From: Streptomyces marokkonensis
GTDB lineage: Bacteria; Actinomycetota; Actinomycetes; Streptomycetales; Streptomycetaceae
Length of the DNA: 64,000 bases
NCBI RefSeq assembly: GCF_008312835.1
Contig: NZ_VSKS01000001.1
Span: forward strand, 496,001 to 560,000
Direction of reading: 5' to 3'
The position numbers were made by a program, and so were the translations under genes. Positions 36,054 to 44,512 of this stretch are shown here, in pieces (within the stretch, counting starts at the first letter, position 1; each line of letters opens with the position of its first letter). The notes below the pieces were generated by a model that was not told the DNA's origin, made no database searches, and saw nothing but the letters and a program-made list of their open reading frames with translations.

Positions 36054-37262
36054 CTACTGCCGGTACCCGCCGAGGAACCGGCCGATCCGGCCGATCGCCG
36101 TCTCCAGGACGTCCGCGTGGGGGAGGGTGAGGATGCGGAAGTGGTCGGGGGAGGGCCAGTTGAAGCCGGTTCCCTGGACGACCTGGATCTTCTCCCGGAG
36201 CAGCAGGTCGAGGACGAACTTCTCGTCGTCGTGGATGCGGTGCACCTTGGGATCGATGCGCGGGAACGCGTACAGCGCCCCCTTCGGCTTCACGCAGCTC
36301 ACGCCGGGGATCTCGTTCAGCTTCTCCCAGGCCGTGTCCCGCTGTTCGCGCAGGCGTCCGCCCGGCGCGGTCAGCTCGCGGATGGACTGCCGGCCGCCCA
36401 GCGCGGCCTGGATGGCGTACTGCGCGGGCGCGTTGGCGCACAGCCGCATGGACGCCAGCATGGTCAGGCCCTCGAGGTAGTCCCTCGCGTGCTGCTTCGG
36501 GCCGGTGACGACCAGCCAGCCGGAGCGGAAGCCCGCCACGCGGTAGGTCTTGGACAGGCCGCAGAAGGTGAGGACGACCAGGTCGGGGGCGAGCGCGGCG
36601 GCCGAGTGGTGCACGGCGCCGTCGTAGAGGATCTGGTCGTAGATCTCGTCGGCGAACACCATCAGTCCGTGCCGGCGGGCGAGGTCGAGGATGCCCTCGA
36701 CGACCTCCTTCGGGTACACCGCGCCCGTGGGGTTGTTGGGGTTGATGATGACCACGGCCTTCGTGCGGTCCGTGATCTTCGCGGCCATGTCGTCCAGGTC
36801 CGGGTACCAGTCGGCCTGCTCGTCGCACAGGTAGTGCACGGCCTTGCCTCCGGCGAGGTTGGTCACCGCCGTCCACAGGGGGAAGTCGGGGGCGGGGATC
36901 AGGATCTCGTCGCCGTCCTCCAGCAGCGCCTGTACGGCCATCGACACCAGCTCGGACACGCCGTTGCCGAGGAAGACGTCGTCCACGTCGACCTCGAGGC
37001 CGAGGGTCTGGTAGCGCTGGGCGACCGCGCGGCGGGCGGAGAGGATGCCGCGCGAGTCGGTGTAGCCGTGCGCCCGGGGGAGCATCCGGATCATGTCCTG
37101 GAGGATCTCCTCCGGCGCCTCGAACCCGAACAGGGCCGGATTGCCGGTGTTCAGGCGCAGCACGCTGTGCCCCGCCTCCTCCAGCGCGTTGGCGTGCTCG
37201 ATCACCGGACCGCGGATCTCGTAACAGACCTCGCTGAGCTTGCTCGACTGCCGGAACTCCAT
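36054..37262 (-). CDS. Pyridoxal-phosphate aminotransferase, AlaA/AlaT-like
   Basis: A 402-residue class I aminotransferase. It starts EFRQSSKLSEVCYEIRGPVI as AlaA proteins do; INPNNPTGAVYP, ADEIYDQILYDG and FCGLSKTYRVAGFRSGW (Schiff-base Lys in SKTYR) are the PLP-site motifs. It probably interconverts pyruvate/glutamate and alanine/2-oxoglutarate in the cytoplasm. GGAGGGG lies 4 nt before the ATG. Divergent from an HxlR repressor whose operators cover the shared promoter region. Confidence 0.9.
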   Translation of the reverse strand: MEFRQSSKLSEVCYEIRGPVIEHANALEEAGHSVLRLNTGNPALFGFEAPEEILQDMIRMLPRAHGYTDSRGILSARRAVAQRYQTLGLEVDVDDVFLGNGVSELVSMAVQALLEDGDEILIPAPDFPLWTAVTNLAGGKAVHYLCDEQADWYPDLDDMAAKITDRTKAVVIINPNNPTGAVYPKEVVEGILDLARRHGLMVFADEIYDQILYDGAVHHSAAALAPDLVVLTFCGLSKTYRVAGFRSGWLVVTGPKQHARDYLEGLTMLASMRLCANAPAQYAIQAALGGRQSIRELTAPGGRLREQRDTAWEKLNEIPGVSCVKPKGALYAFPRIDPKVHRIHDDEKFVLDLLLREKIQVVQGTGFNWPSPDHFRILTLPHADVLETAIGRIGRFLGGYRQ

Positions 37263-37286
37263 GCGCCCCTCCGGATTCTGGTGTTG

Positions 37287-37301
37287 CTTGGTTTTACCAA
37301 G
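37287..37301. promoter_or_regulatory. HxlR operator copy 1
   Basis: CTTGGT-TTT-ACCAAG is a perfect inverted repeat in the aminotransferase-HxlR intergenic region, 24 bases before the aminotransferase start. Confidence 0.55.
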
Positions 37302-37308
37302 TAGGAGC

Positions 37309-37336
37309 TTGGAAAGTCCAACAACATGTCTAGACT
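37309..37336 (+). promoter_or_regulatory. HxlR promoter overlapped by operator copy 2
   Basis: TTGGA-AAG-TCCAA (37309-37321) is a second inverted repeat. Its first half doubles as a -35 (TTGGAA, 37309-37314) 16 bases before TAGACT (37331-37336), a very good -10. The -10 ends 7 nt before the ATG at 37344, so the transcript is probably leaderless and self-repressed. Confidence 0.6.
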
Positions 37337-37343
37337 GCGTCGC

Positions 37344-37973
37344 ATGTCACCACGCCGAAGCTACGACCAGTACTGCTCCGCAGCCCGCGCGCTCGACACC
37401 GTCGGCGACCGCTGGACCTTGCTGATCGTCCGGGAACTCCTCGCCGGACCGCGGCGCTACACCGACCTGCACGCGGACCTGCCGGGCGTGAGCACGGACG
37501 TACTGGCCTCACGGCTGAGGGACATGGAGCGCGACGGCCTCACCACCCGCCGCAGGCTCCCCCCGCCCGGCGCGGCCTACGTCTACGAACTCACCCCGCG
37601 GGGCGGTGCGTTGCTGCCCGTTCTCCAGGCCCTCGGCGCCTGGGGGGAGACCGAACTGGGCGAGCGGCGCCCCACGGACGCGGTACGGGCCCACTGGTTC
37701 GCCCTGCCTCTGCTGCGTGCCCTGGACGGCGGGACGGGCCTGGTCGAAGTCCACCTGGAGGAGGGGCGGTTCCATCTGCACGCCGGTGCGGGGACCGGCC
37801 CCGTCTACGGCGACGGCCCCGCCCCGGCGGAGCCCGACGCCCTTCTCTCCCTGGACACCGCCACCTGCACGGCCATCAGCCGCGGCGAACTGCCCCTGAC
37901 CGACGCGATCCGCGCGGGACGGGTCGAGGTGAAGGGCGACGGCACCCTCGCCGAGGCCCTGCGGGAGGCGTGA
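37344..37973 (+). CDS. HxlR family transcriptional regulator
   Basis: A 209-residue regulator. The winged HTH (about 8-105) has CSAARALDTVGDRWTLLIVR ELLAGPRRYTDL, GVSTDVLASRLRDMERDGL and YVYELTPRGGALLPVL. The C-terminal 95 residues form a second domain (LVEVHLEEGRFHLHAG and an SCP2-like end) found in a subset of HxlR proteins. I placed the start at the second ATG because TAGACT lies 7 nt before it; the ATG six codons upstream overlaps that -10. Probably represses itself and the divergent aminotransferase gene. Confidence 0.88.
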   Translation: MSPRRSYDQYCSAARALDTVGDRWTLLIVRELLAGPRRYTDLHADLPGVSTDVLASRLRDMERDGLTTRRRLPPPGAAYVYELTPRGGALLPVLQALGAWGETELGERRPTDAVRAHWFALPLLRALDGGTGLVEVHLEEGRFHLHAGAGTGPVYGDGPAPAEPDALLSLDTATCTAISRGELPLTDAIRAGRVEVKGDGTLAEALREA

Positions 37974-37983
37974 GCGGAACGAC

Positions 37984-38010
37984 GGAAGGCCCGCGCGCGG
38001 CGGGCCTTCC
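37984..38010. terminator. Bidirectional terminator hairpin
   Basis: A perfect 11-bp stem (GGAAGGCCCGC and complement) with a 5-nt loop lies between convergent genes. Confidence 0.75.
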
Positions 38011-38019
38011 GGGAGTGCG

Positions 38020-38820
38020 TCACGCGGTCGGCGGTACCCCGGGCGGGCGGCCGGAGCCGCGGGTCAGGCGGTAGCCGGCGACGCCCGCCAGGGCGGCAAG
38101 CGCGCCGCCCACCGCGGTCCAGATCCAGCGGTCGGACCACCAGCCGGAGGTCCAGCCGTCCTCGGGCTCCAGGCCGGCCAGCACGGCCGGGTCGTCGTCC
38201 TCACCGTCCGGCCCGGAACGTGTGGCGATGCCCGGTACCAGCGGCTCGGACAGCGCGCCGTCCACCGCCGCCGCGCCGCCCATGTCCCTGGACCCGACCC
38301 GCAGTTCGGCCTCCACCGGCTGGCCCAGGTCGGCCGTGGACAGCCGCAGCGCCGTGAGGCGGACGTAGTACGTGCCCGGCAGCGGGTCGTCGGCCCACGG
38401 CTCCGACCAGGCACGGACGGTGCGCAGCACGCACTCCAGTTCCACGGAGGCCGCGTCCGCCCCGGCCGTGCGGGTCTGCGCGCCGTACTGGCAGGCCTGG
38501 CGGCGGCGCAGACCGTCGTACACGTCGATCTGCCAGGTCTCGGCCGCGTGGCTCTCGGGCAGCTTCACCGTCGCCCTCACGGTGGGGCGCTGCCCGGCGT
38601 CGGCCGGGAACGACCAGTACAGGTAGTCGCCCGTGGAGGCGCGCGCGGTGGCGGTCTGCCCCTGCTCGACCTCCGTCGCGGTGCGGAACGAGGTGCCCGC
38701 GCGGGTGGGTCCCCCACCGTCCCCGGACGCCTCCGGGGACGGCGAGCCGTCGGCCGCGGCGGGGGCGGCGGCCAGTCCGAGGGTCAGCAGGGCGACGCCC
38801 AGTACACGTATGGCGCGCAT
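38020..38820 (-). CDS. Membrane-anchored exported protein, partner of the VWA protein
   Basis: A 266-residue protein with a signal peptide (1-23, cut after AAAD or nearby), an extracellular beta-rich domain (about 40-180: TGDYLYWSFPADAGQRPTVR, WQIDVYDGLRRRQACQYG with two or more Cys) and a C-terminal membrane helix (WIWTAVGGALAALAGVAGYR L) followed by a short basic tail. The ATG overlaps the stop of the upstream VWA gene (ATGA). Its sequence repeats the style of the C-terminal half of that protein, so the two probably form a surface complex. Function unknown. Confidence 0.75.
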   Translation of the reverse strand: MRAIRVLGVALLTLGLAAAPAAADGSPSPEASGDGGGPTRAGTSFRTATEVEQGQTATARASTGDYLYWSFPADAGQRPTVRATVKLPESHAAETWQIDVYDGLRRRQACQYGAQTRTAGADAASVELECVLRTVRAWSEPWADDPLPGTYYVRLTALRLSTADLGQPVEAELRVGSRDMGGAAAVDGALSEPLVPGIATRSGPDGEDDDPAVLAGLEPEDGWTSGWWSDRWIWTAVGGALAALAGVAGYRLTRGSGRPPGVPPTA

Positions 38821-40094
38821 CAGTGGGTCCTCCAGACAGCGAACCGCCAGCGGGACAGCCAGCCCCAGAGAAGGCCGGCGACGAAGCCGGTGAGTATCAG
38901 CGCGCCGAGCAGCCACCAGCCCCGGCCCAGACCGAAGGAGGCCACGTCGTCCGCCCCGTCCGGACCGTCCACGACGTCGACGGTCAGCTCCAGCGGAAGG
39001 CCGGGTGTGGTCTTCACCCCGGAGTCCGCCGAGAAGGAGTGGGTGACCGCCAGGCACACGACCTCGGCGGCCGGCTTGCCGCTGTCGTCGTCGTCCCGCT
39101 CGGGCTTCGGGTAGCGCAGACCGGTGGAGAGGACATCGGTGCGGCCGGTGCCCGCGGCCTCGCCGCGCACGATCTCCCGGCCGTGCACCGTGACGGCCCG
39201 CAGCAGCACGCCGTGGTCCGGGCGCACGGCCCGGTCCGCCGCCACGCTCACCGAGGCGCGCAGCTCCTGCCCCGGCAGAACCTCCACGCGGTACCAGCGC
39301 TGCTGCCCGAACTCCTCGCGGTCGGTGTAGAGACCGGACCGCAGCGTCGGGGCCTTCGCGCACGTGCCGGCGCCCTGCGTGGCCACCGGCGTCACCACCG
39401 GTTCGGCCGCACGGTCCACCAACTCGTTGACGCGGTCGGTGAGTTCGTCCTGGTGCTCGACGGAGGTGTAGGTACCGCCGGTCGCCTCGGCGATGCAGCT
39501 GAGCTGCCGGCTGAGCTTGGCGTTCGGCACCAGGCCCAGGGTGTCGATGGTCAGGCCGATGCCCTTGGCCGCGATCTCCCGGGCCACCTCGCACGGGTCG
39601 AGCGGCGCGCAGGTGTCCTCGCCGTCACTGATCAGTACGATGCGCTTGGAGCCGTCGCCGCCCTCGAGGTCGTCGGCCGCCTTCAGCAGGGCGGGGCCGA
39701 TCGGGGTCCAGCCGGTCGGGACGAGCGTGGCGACCGCCGTCTTGGCCTCGGTGCGGTCCAGCGGGCCGACCGGGTAGAGCTGCGCGGTGTCCTTGCAGCC
39801 CTCCTTGCGGTCGTCGCCGGCGTAGTTCGCGCCCAGGGTGCGGATGCCGAGCTCGACCTCCTCCGGAGTGGCGTCCAGCACCTCGTTGAACGCCTGCTTC
39901 GCCGCCGCCATCCGGGACTGGCCGTCGATGTCCTTGGCCCGCATGGAGCCGCTCACGTCGAGGAGCAGGTTGACCTTGGGCGCGTCCTGGCCCGTGGGTT
40001 CATCGGCGGCCGCCCCGGCCGGGAGGACGAGCCCGGCCGTCAGTGCGGCGAGCAGGGCGCAGACGCCTGCCACCGGCCGTTTTCTTCTGATCAT
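38820..40094 (-). CDS. Exported von Willebrand factor A domain protein
   Basis: A 424-residue protein: signal peptide (1-30), VWA domain (about 40-235) with a MIDAS metal site (DVSGS, Asp46-Ser48-Ser50; later TGWTPIGPAL and SDGEDTC), a strand-rich domain (about 245-385) and a C-terminal membrane helix (WWLLGALILTGFVAGLLWGW L). Cys residues in the VWA part (KEGCKD, DTCAPLDPCE, LSCIAE) suggest extracellular disulfides. It should bind a protein ligand at the cell surface. Translationally coupled to the downstream partner gene. Close to Streptomyces surface VWA proteins of unknown role. Confidence 0.85.
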   Translation of the reverse strand: MIRRKRPVAGVCALLAALTAGLVLPAGAAADEPTGQDAPKVNLLLDVSGSMRAKDIDGQSRMAAAKQAFNEVLDATPEEVELGIRTLGANYAGDDRKEGCKDTAQLYPVGPLDRTEAKTAVATLVPTGWTPIGPALLKAADDLEGGDGSKRIVLISDGEDTCAPLDPCEVAREIAAKGIGLTIDTLGLVPNAKLSRQLSCIAEATGGTYTSVEHQDELTDRVNELVDRAAEPVVTPVATQGAGTCAKAPTLRSGLYTDREEFGQQRWYRVEVLPGQELRASVSVAADRAVRPDHGVLLRAVTVHGREIVRGEAAGTGRTDVLSTGLRYPKPERDDDDSGKPAAEVVCLAVTHSFSADSGVKTTPGLPLELTVDVVDGPDGADDVASFGLGRGWWLLGALILTGFVAGLLWGWLSRWRFAVWRTH

Positions 40095-40209
40095 CGGCGG
40101 ATCCTATTGACCAGGGGGTCCGGTGACAAAAAACCTTAGGGAGCCGGGCTGCCGGCGCCACGTCAGGTCCGGCACCCCCGTGTCGGTGGCGGCTGCCAGG
40201 ATGACTCTT

Positions 40210-41133
40210 ATGACCATCATGCATGTGGCCCGGCACGAGATCGGTGGGCGGAGTGCCGAGCAGGCCCTGACGGACATCGAGCGACGCACCTTCGGCCACT
40301 GGCACACGCTGCAGTACGACTGCTACTCCGACGCGCGGTTGCAGGCCATGCGCGACGACCTCCTCGACCACGTGGCCGCCCGCAGCGTGGCGGACCCCCA
40401 CCTCGGCGCCGCACCGTCCGTCGTCCTGGACACCGCGGCGGAGTGCGCCCTGGGACGCCTGGACCTCGGATGCTTTCCGGGCGGCGACCAGGAGATCCGG
40501 TTTCCGCTGATCGGGGAGAGCATCAGCAGCGAGGACACCGACTTCGAGGCCGTCGTCGAGCACGCGGCCACCGCGGGGGACTGGCTCGACGCCTTCGCGT
40601 TGTGCCTGATCAGCGGCCTGATGTGGGAACAGGGCCGCGTCATCGGGCTGATGCTGCGCAGTGACCACGCCTCCGCGATCCGCGACGGGCTGCCGCACTC
40701 GAAACTGCGCTCCGTGTCGGACCCCGGCGAACTGGCGGAGATGGAGACCCTCGCCTGTTACCTGGCCCGGGCGAGTGGTCACCTGCCCCGGGACTGGCCG
40801 GCGGTGCCGCTGTGCATGCCGGAGGTCGACGAGCGACTCGACGGGGCGCTGCTACTCGGCGGGCTCGGCGCGCTGACGCCCGATCAGCGCCTGCTGCGTG
40901 TGCTTCTGGAGGACAACCAGCCGGCCTTCGAACGGGCCCTGGCGGACCGCCTGGTCCGGCACCGGGAGAGCACACCCGCCGACGCGCCGCCCCGCAGCCT
41001 GCTGCCCCACAGGACCATCGCCCTGGCCGCCCTGGCCGTCCAGGTGCACGGCTGGGACCTGCGCGTGCGATCCGGATACCTGCCGGAGGCGCTGCTCCGC
41101 GCCCCCGCCGACGCACCGGCGGTCGTCCGATAG
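40210..41133 (+). CDS. Immunity 49 (Imm49) family protein
   Basis: A 307-residue protein fitting the Imm49 family: DAFALCLISGLMWEQGRVIG LMLRSDHASAIRDGLPHSKL, then DWPAVPLCMPEVDERLDG, LTPDQRLLRVLLEDNQPAFE and IALAALAVQVHGWDLRVRSG YLPEALL. These proteins are predicted antidotes of secreted polymorphic toxins. Here no toxin gene is adjacent. The start is uncertain: ATG 40210 has AGGA 8 nt upstream; an ATG three codons earlier is possible. It is convergent with the siderophore synthetase gene 10 bases away. Confidence 0.8.
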   Translation: MTIMHVARHEIGGRSAEQALTDIERRTFGHWHTLQYDCYSDARLQAMRDDLLDHVAARSVADPHLGAAPSVVLDTAAECALGRLDLGCFPGGDQEIRFPLIGESISSEDTDFEAVVEHAATAGDWLDAFALCLISGLMWEQGRVIGLMLRSDHASAIRDGLPHSKLRSVSDPGELAEMETLACYLARASGHLPRDWPAVPLCMPEVDERLDGALLLGGLGALTPDQRLLRVLLEDNQPAFERALADRLVRHRESTPADAPPRSLLPHRTIALAALAVQVHGWDLRVRSGYLPEALLRAPADAPAVVR

Positions 41134-41143
41134 GAACGCCGCG

Positions 41144-42697
41144 TCAGGCGTGAAGAGGGTTGGGCAGCTCGGCCCACTGGTCCCCGGCCGTCCGCGGTGA
41201 CAGCCGCATCAGCGTCAGGGCCTTCGCGGGCAGCGGTTCGTGCAGCAGCGCGGCCACGTCCGGGGTGCGCGGCAGATCCCGTACGGCACTCTCCAGAGCC
41301 GCGCGCAGGACGGGGCCGGAACCCGCCGTACCCGCCAGCGCGCCCGCGACGAGGGAGCCGAACAGCTTGCGGCGCAGCGTGCGTTCGTCGTCCGTGACCA
41401 TGCGGGCGGGCAGCTCGGGCAGCGGCACGCCGTGCCGGGCCAGCCGGGCCGGCCCGACCCGCAGATCGGCCAGATCGCGATACACCAGCCGCACCGGATC
41501 CCCGTCCGGCGACAGCACCACCAGCAGGTTCTGGCCGTGCGCCTCCAGCGCCACCCCCATCTCCAGCAGCCGCAGCCCGACGGTCAGGGCGAGCCCCGCG
41601 AACCGGCCCAGCCACTCCCCGGAGCGGGCCGGCCCGGTGGTCGCCAGCGCCGCCACCGGGACGACCCGCTCCCCGGGCCCGGCGTACTCCTCGGGCGACT
41701 CGCGCAGCACCGCCGCGAGATCGGGGGACCCCGCCGCGACCGCGCCCAGCGTGCGGGTGACGTGCAGCAGCCCGTCCGTCCGTGCCGCCACCGCCTCCCC
41801 GAAGTCCGACAGCGCGGCGGACGCGGCGACCGACCCGAGCGAGATGTCCCGCACCGAGGACGTCAGCCTCGCGCTCAGCGCCGTCTTGACGTGCGGCCCG
41901 TCCGGCAGCGCCAGCGTGCGCAGCGCCATCAGCGGATGCGCCGCGAGCCGCCGCCCGCCCGTCCGCTTGAGCACGTGCGCCGCCTGCCAGGGATGCACCG
42001 GGATCACCACCCGCCCCGCCTCCCGCAGCCACGCCGGCCACACCCCCGTCACCAGGCACTCCCCGTCCGGCACCGGTACCAGCACCAGCTCCACCAGGGG
42101 CCCGTGCTCGGGCCCGTAGGCCAGTTGCTCGGCCACCGAGAACCCCGGCCGGGAACGGCAGCCGGGGTGGAACGGATGCCCGTCGACCACCCGCTGCTCC
42201 CACTCCCAGTCCCGCGTCGGCCACTCCTGCGGGTGAACCCGCCGCCCCGCCCGCGACAGCGCCAACGACGCCGCACTGTGCCCGAGTTCGGCGGCGAGGA
42301 GGGCCGAGTGCGGCACGGCGAGATCCGTCATCAGCCGCACCGGGTCGTCGTAGGCCGTCCCGTCCAGCCGCACCTCCGTGACGTACGCGCCCGTCGCGTA
42401 CGGATCGGCCCGCGGGCCGCGCAGCCGCCGCCCGTCCGCCAGCCGTAGGGTGAGCCCGCCGCCCCCCGCGTCCCGCCGGACGATCCACGGCAGCGGCTCG
42501 TGCGCGAGACCACGCCACAGCCGGGTCAGCACGGCCGCGCGGGCACCGGGCAGCTCGCCCGTGTAACCGGGCACGAGACCGGGCCGTACGGCGGTCAGCT
42601 CGTCGGCGATCTCGGCCTCGGCGGTGGGGGAACGGTGCACGGGCGGACTCCTCGGGGTACGCACGGGGTGGAACGTCCGGGGGACGACGACAGACAT
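41144..42697 (-). CDS. IucA/IucC family siderophore synthetase, copy 1
   Basis: A 517-residue NIS synthetase. Conserved blocks: VVDGHPFHPGCRSRPGF (ATP/substrate His-Pro motif), VIPVHPWQAAHVL, KTALSARLTSSVRDISLG, LLEMGVALEAHGQNLLVVL and a C-terminal FhuF-like helical part. It should adenylate a carboxylic acid (citrate-like) and join it to an amine or alcohol. It shares a 42-base promoter gap with a second NIS synthetase read the other way. A GGAG lies 10 nt before the ATG at 42697. No transporter, amine-modifying enzyme or receptor is adjacent, so the product is unknown. Confidence 0.88.
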   Translation of the reverse strand: MSVVVPRTFHPVRTPRSPPVHRSPTAEAEIADELTAVRPGLVPGYTGELPGARAAVLTRLWRGLAHEPLPWIVRRDAGGGGLTLRLADGRRLRGPRADPYATGAYVTEVRLDGTAYDDPVRLMTDLAVPHSALLAAELGHSAASLALSRAGRRVHPQEWPTRDWEWEQRVVDGHPFHPGCRSRPGFSVAEQLAYGPEHGPLVELVLVPVPDGECLVTGVWPAWLREAGRVVIPVHPWQAAHVLKRTGGRRLAAHPLMALRTLALPDGPHVKTALSARLTSSVRDISLGSVAASAALSDFGEAVAARTDGLLHVTRTLGAVAAGSPDLAAVLRESPEEYAGPGERVVPVAALATTGPARSGEWLGRFAGLALTVGLRLLEMGVALEAHGQNLLVVLSPDGDPVRLVYRDLADLRVGPARLARHGVPLPELPARMVTDDERTLRRKLFGSLVAGALAGTAGSGPVLRAALESAVRDLPRTPDVAALLHEPLPAKALTLMRLSPRTAGDQWAELPNPLHA

Positions 42698-42739
42698 ACT
42701 GATCGTCTCCGCCGCACAGACCGTAGGGAACCAGAACGC

Positions 42740-44308
42740 GTGGACCTCACCCCTCCGCCCGCGGACGGCGACGCGGCGAACCGCGCCGCCCTCGCCGGAC
42801 GTGCCGACGCGTACGCGGCCGTGCCGCTGCTCAACTGCCTGCTGCGCGAGGTGGCCCGGCCCCTGCCCGGCCCGGAACCCGCACCGGACGGCGACACCCA
42901 CCGGACGTACCGGCTCCCCGGGGTGAACCGGCTGCTGCGGGTGCGCGGCACCCGCCGCCCCGCCGGCCCCGAGGTGCGCACGGCGGGCGCATGGCACCGC
43001 GTGGGCCACACGGAGCTGGTGAAACTCGTCGCCGAGGAACTGCGCCGGAGCACCGGCCTGTCCAACCATGAACTGCCCGCGGAGATGCTCGACAGCAGGG
43101 ACGCCGTGGCCGCCCTGCTCGACGCCCGCGAGCGGGCCGCACCGCCCGAGGACCCCTATCTGCGCTCCGAGCAGTCCCTGCTCACCGGCCACACCCACCA
43201 CCCCGCCCCCAAGGCGAGGGGCGGCGGCCCCGCGGCCGCCTGGCTGCCGTACGCCCCCGAGGCGTACGCCCGTTTCCCGCTGACGCTGCTGGGCGTGCGC
43301 CAGGACACGGTGGTGGAGGAGGGCGACACCGCGGCCCTGGACCGCCTGGGCACCGCTCCGCCCGGCTACCGTCTGCTGCCCGCCCACCCCTGGCAACTGG
43401 ACCTCGCGGCCCGCGACCTCGCCCCCGCCTTCGCCGACGGCCGCCTGGTCCGGCTGGGCACGACCGCCTTCCCGGTGTGGCCCACCGCGGCGATCCGCAC
43501 CGTGTACGCCCCCGGCGACGACCTGTTCCTGAAGTTCAGCCTGGACGTGCGCATCACCAACGACATCCGCCGGCTGTGGCGTCACGACCTGCTGAGACTG
43601 CGCGCGACGGACACGGCCGCGCGGTCCGCCTTCGCCGGGTACGGCGGCCCGGCGGCCCCGGCCTGGCTGAGCGACCGAGGCCACCGCACCGCGGACTTCG
43701 CCTTCGAGCAGCTGGCCGTCGTCGTGCGCGACGGACTGCGTGGGCACCTGGCGCCCGGCGCCACGTGCTGCCTGGCGGCCGCGCTGGCCGAGGGCTTCGC
43801 CGGCGACCCCCTCGCCGGCACGTCCCGCCCTCACGCGTGGTGGGAGGCGTACCTGTCCCGCGTGGTGCCCCCGGTCCTGACGGCCTTCGCCGGGCACGGC
43901 GTCGTCCTGGAGGCCCACCTGCAGAACACGCTGATCGCCGTGGACGGTGACGGTATGCCCGTCCAGGCACTGTTCCGGGACGCCGAGGGCGTGAAGCTCC
44001 TCCCGCGGGCGGCCGGCGGGGCACCCGCGCCCACGGTGTCCCGGGAGGCCGGCTGGGAACGTCTGGTGTACTGCCTGGTCGTCAACCACCTGATGGAGAT
44101 CGCCGCCGCCCTGGCCGACCGCCACCCCGGCCTCGACCCCTGGCCCGCCGTCCGCCGCGAACTGGCCCGCCACGACCTGCCCGAGATCCCCGCCCTCCTC
44201 ACCGCCCCCACCCTCCCGGCCAAGACCAACCTCCTCCTGCGCTGGACCGCGGCGGACGGCGCGGACGCCCGCTATCTGCCCCTGCCCAGCCCGCTGACGG
44301 GCGGGTGA
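42740..44308 (+). CDS. IucA/IucC family siderophore synthetase, copy 2
   Basis: A 522-residue NIS synthetase, clearly different from copy 1. Motifs: LLTGHTHHPAPKARGGG, LPAHPWQLDLAARDL, FLKFSLDVRITNDIRRLWRH, VVLEAHLQNTLIAVDGDG and QALFRDAEGVKLL. The Lys in HPAPK and Arg in DVRITN are the expected nucleotide contacts. Start is GTG at 42740 with GGGAA about 10 nt before; the open frame upstream has no coding character. Two dissimilar synthetases are typical for stepwise assembly of an asymmetric or cyclic hydroxamate/citrate siderophore. Confidence 0.88.
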   Translation: MDLTPPPADGDAANRAALAGRADAYAAVPLLNCLLREVARPLPGPEPAPDGDTHRTYRLPGVNRLLRVRGTRRPAGPEVRTAGAWHRVGHTELVKLVAEELRRSTGLSNHELPAEMLDSRDAVAALLDARERAAPPEDPYLRSEQSLLTGHTHHPAPKARGGGPAAAWLPYAPEAYARFPLTLLGVRQDTVVEEGDTAALDRLGTAPPGYRLLPAHPWQLDLAARDLAPAFADGRLVRLGTTAFPVWPTAAIRTVYAPGDDLFLKFSLDVRITNDIRRLWRHDLLRLRATDTAARSAFAGYGGPAAPAWLSDRGHRTADFAFEQLAVVVRDGLRGHLAPGATCCLAAALAEGFAGDPLAGTSRPHAWWEAYLSRVVPPVLTAFAGHGVVLEAHLQNTLIAVDGDGMPVQALFRDAEGVKLLPRAAGGAPAPTVSREAGWERLVYCLVVNHLMEIAAALADRHPGLDPWPAVRRELARHDLPEIPALLTAPTLPAKTNLLLRWTAADGADARYLPLPSPLTGG

Positions 44309-44332
44309 GAGCCGGCGCCGGCGTCGGTGCGG

Positions 44333-44512
44333 TCACAGGCGCGACTCGGTCGGTGCGAGCGGCAGCCGCGCGGTGACCTCGAACCCCCCGCCCGCGGTCG
44401 GCCCGGCGGTGAGGTCTCCGCCGAGGAGCCGGCAGCGCTCGCGCATGCCCGGGATCCCCCGGCCGGTCCTGGCCGATCCGTCCGCGCCGTGGCGGGACGG
44501 CGGGGCCGCGGC
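44333..44512 (-). pseudogene. C-terminal remnant of a NarL-type sensor histidine kinase
   Basis: In one frame ending at TGA 44333 the minus strand reads GRGIPGMRERCRLLGGDLTA then GPTAGGGFEVTARLPL, the standard G2-box end of HPK7-type kinases (compare GLIGLTERATLAGGTLEHGP in the intact kinase at 55292-56542). The N-box, H-box and membrane part are missing and no start is available; upstream codons are Ala/Pro-rich and uninformative. It lies in the 462-base gap between the synthetase and the HipA-like gene. Nothing else is visible in that gap. Confidence 0.6.

Noticed and set aside
42698-44173. Upstream extension of the copy-1 siderophore synthetase frame to 44173
   Set aside because: The extra part is antisense to copy 2 and has no siderophore-synthetase motifs; the real start is the ATG at 42697.
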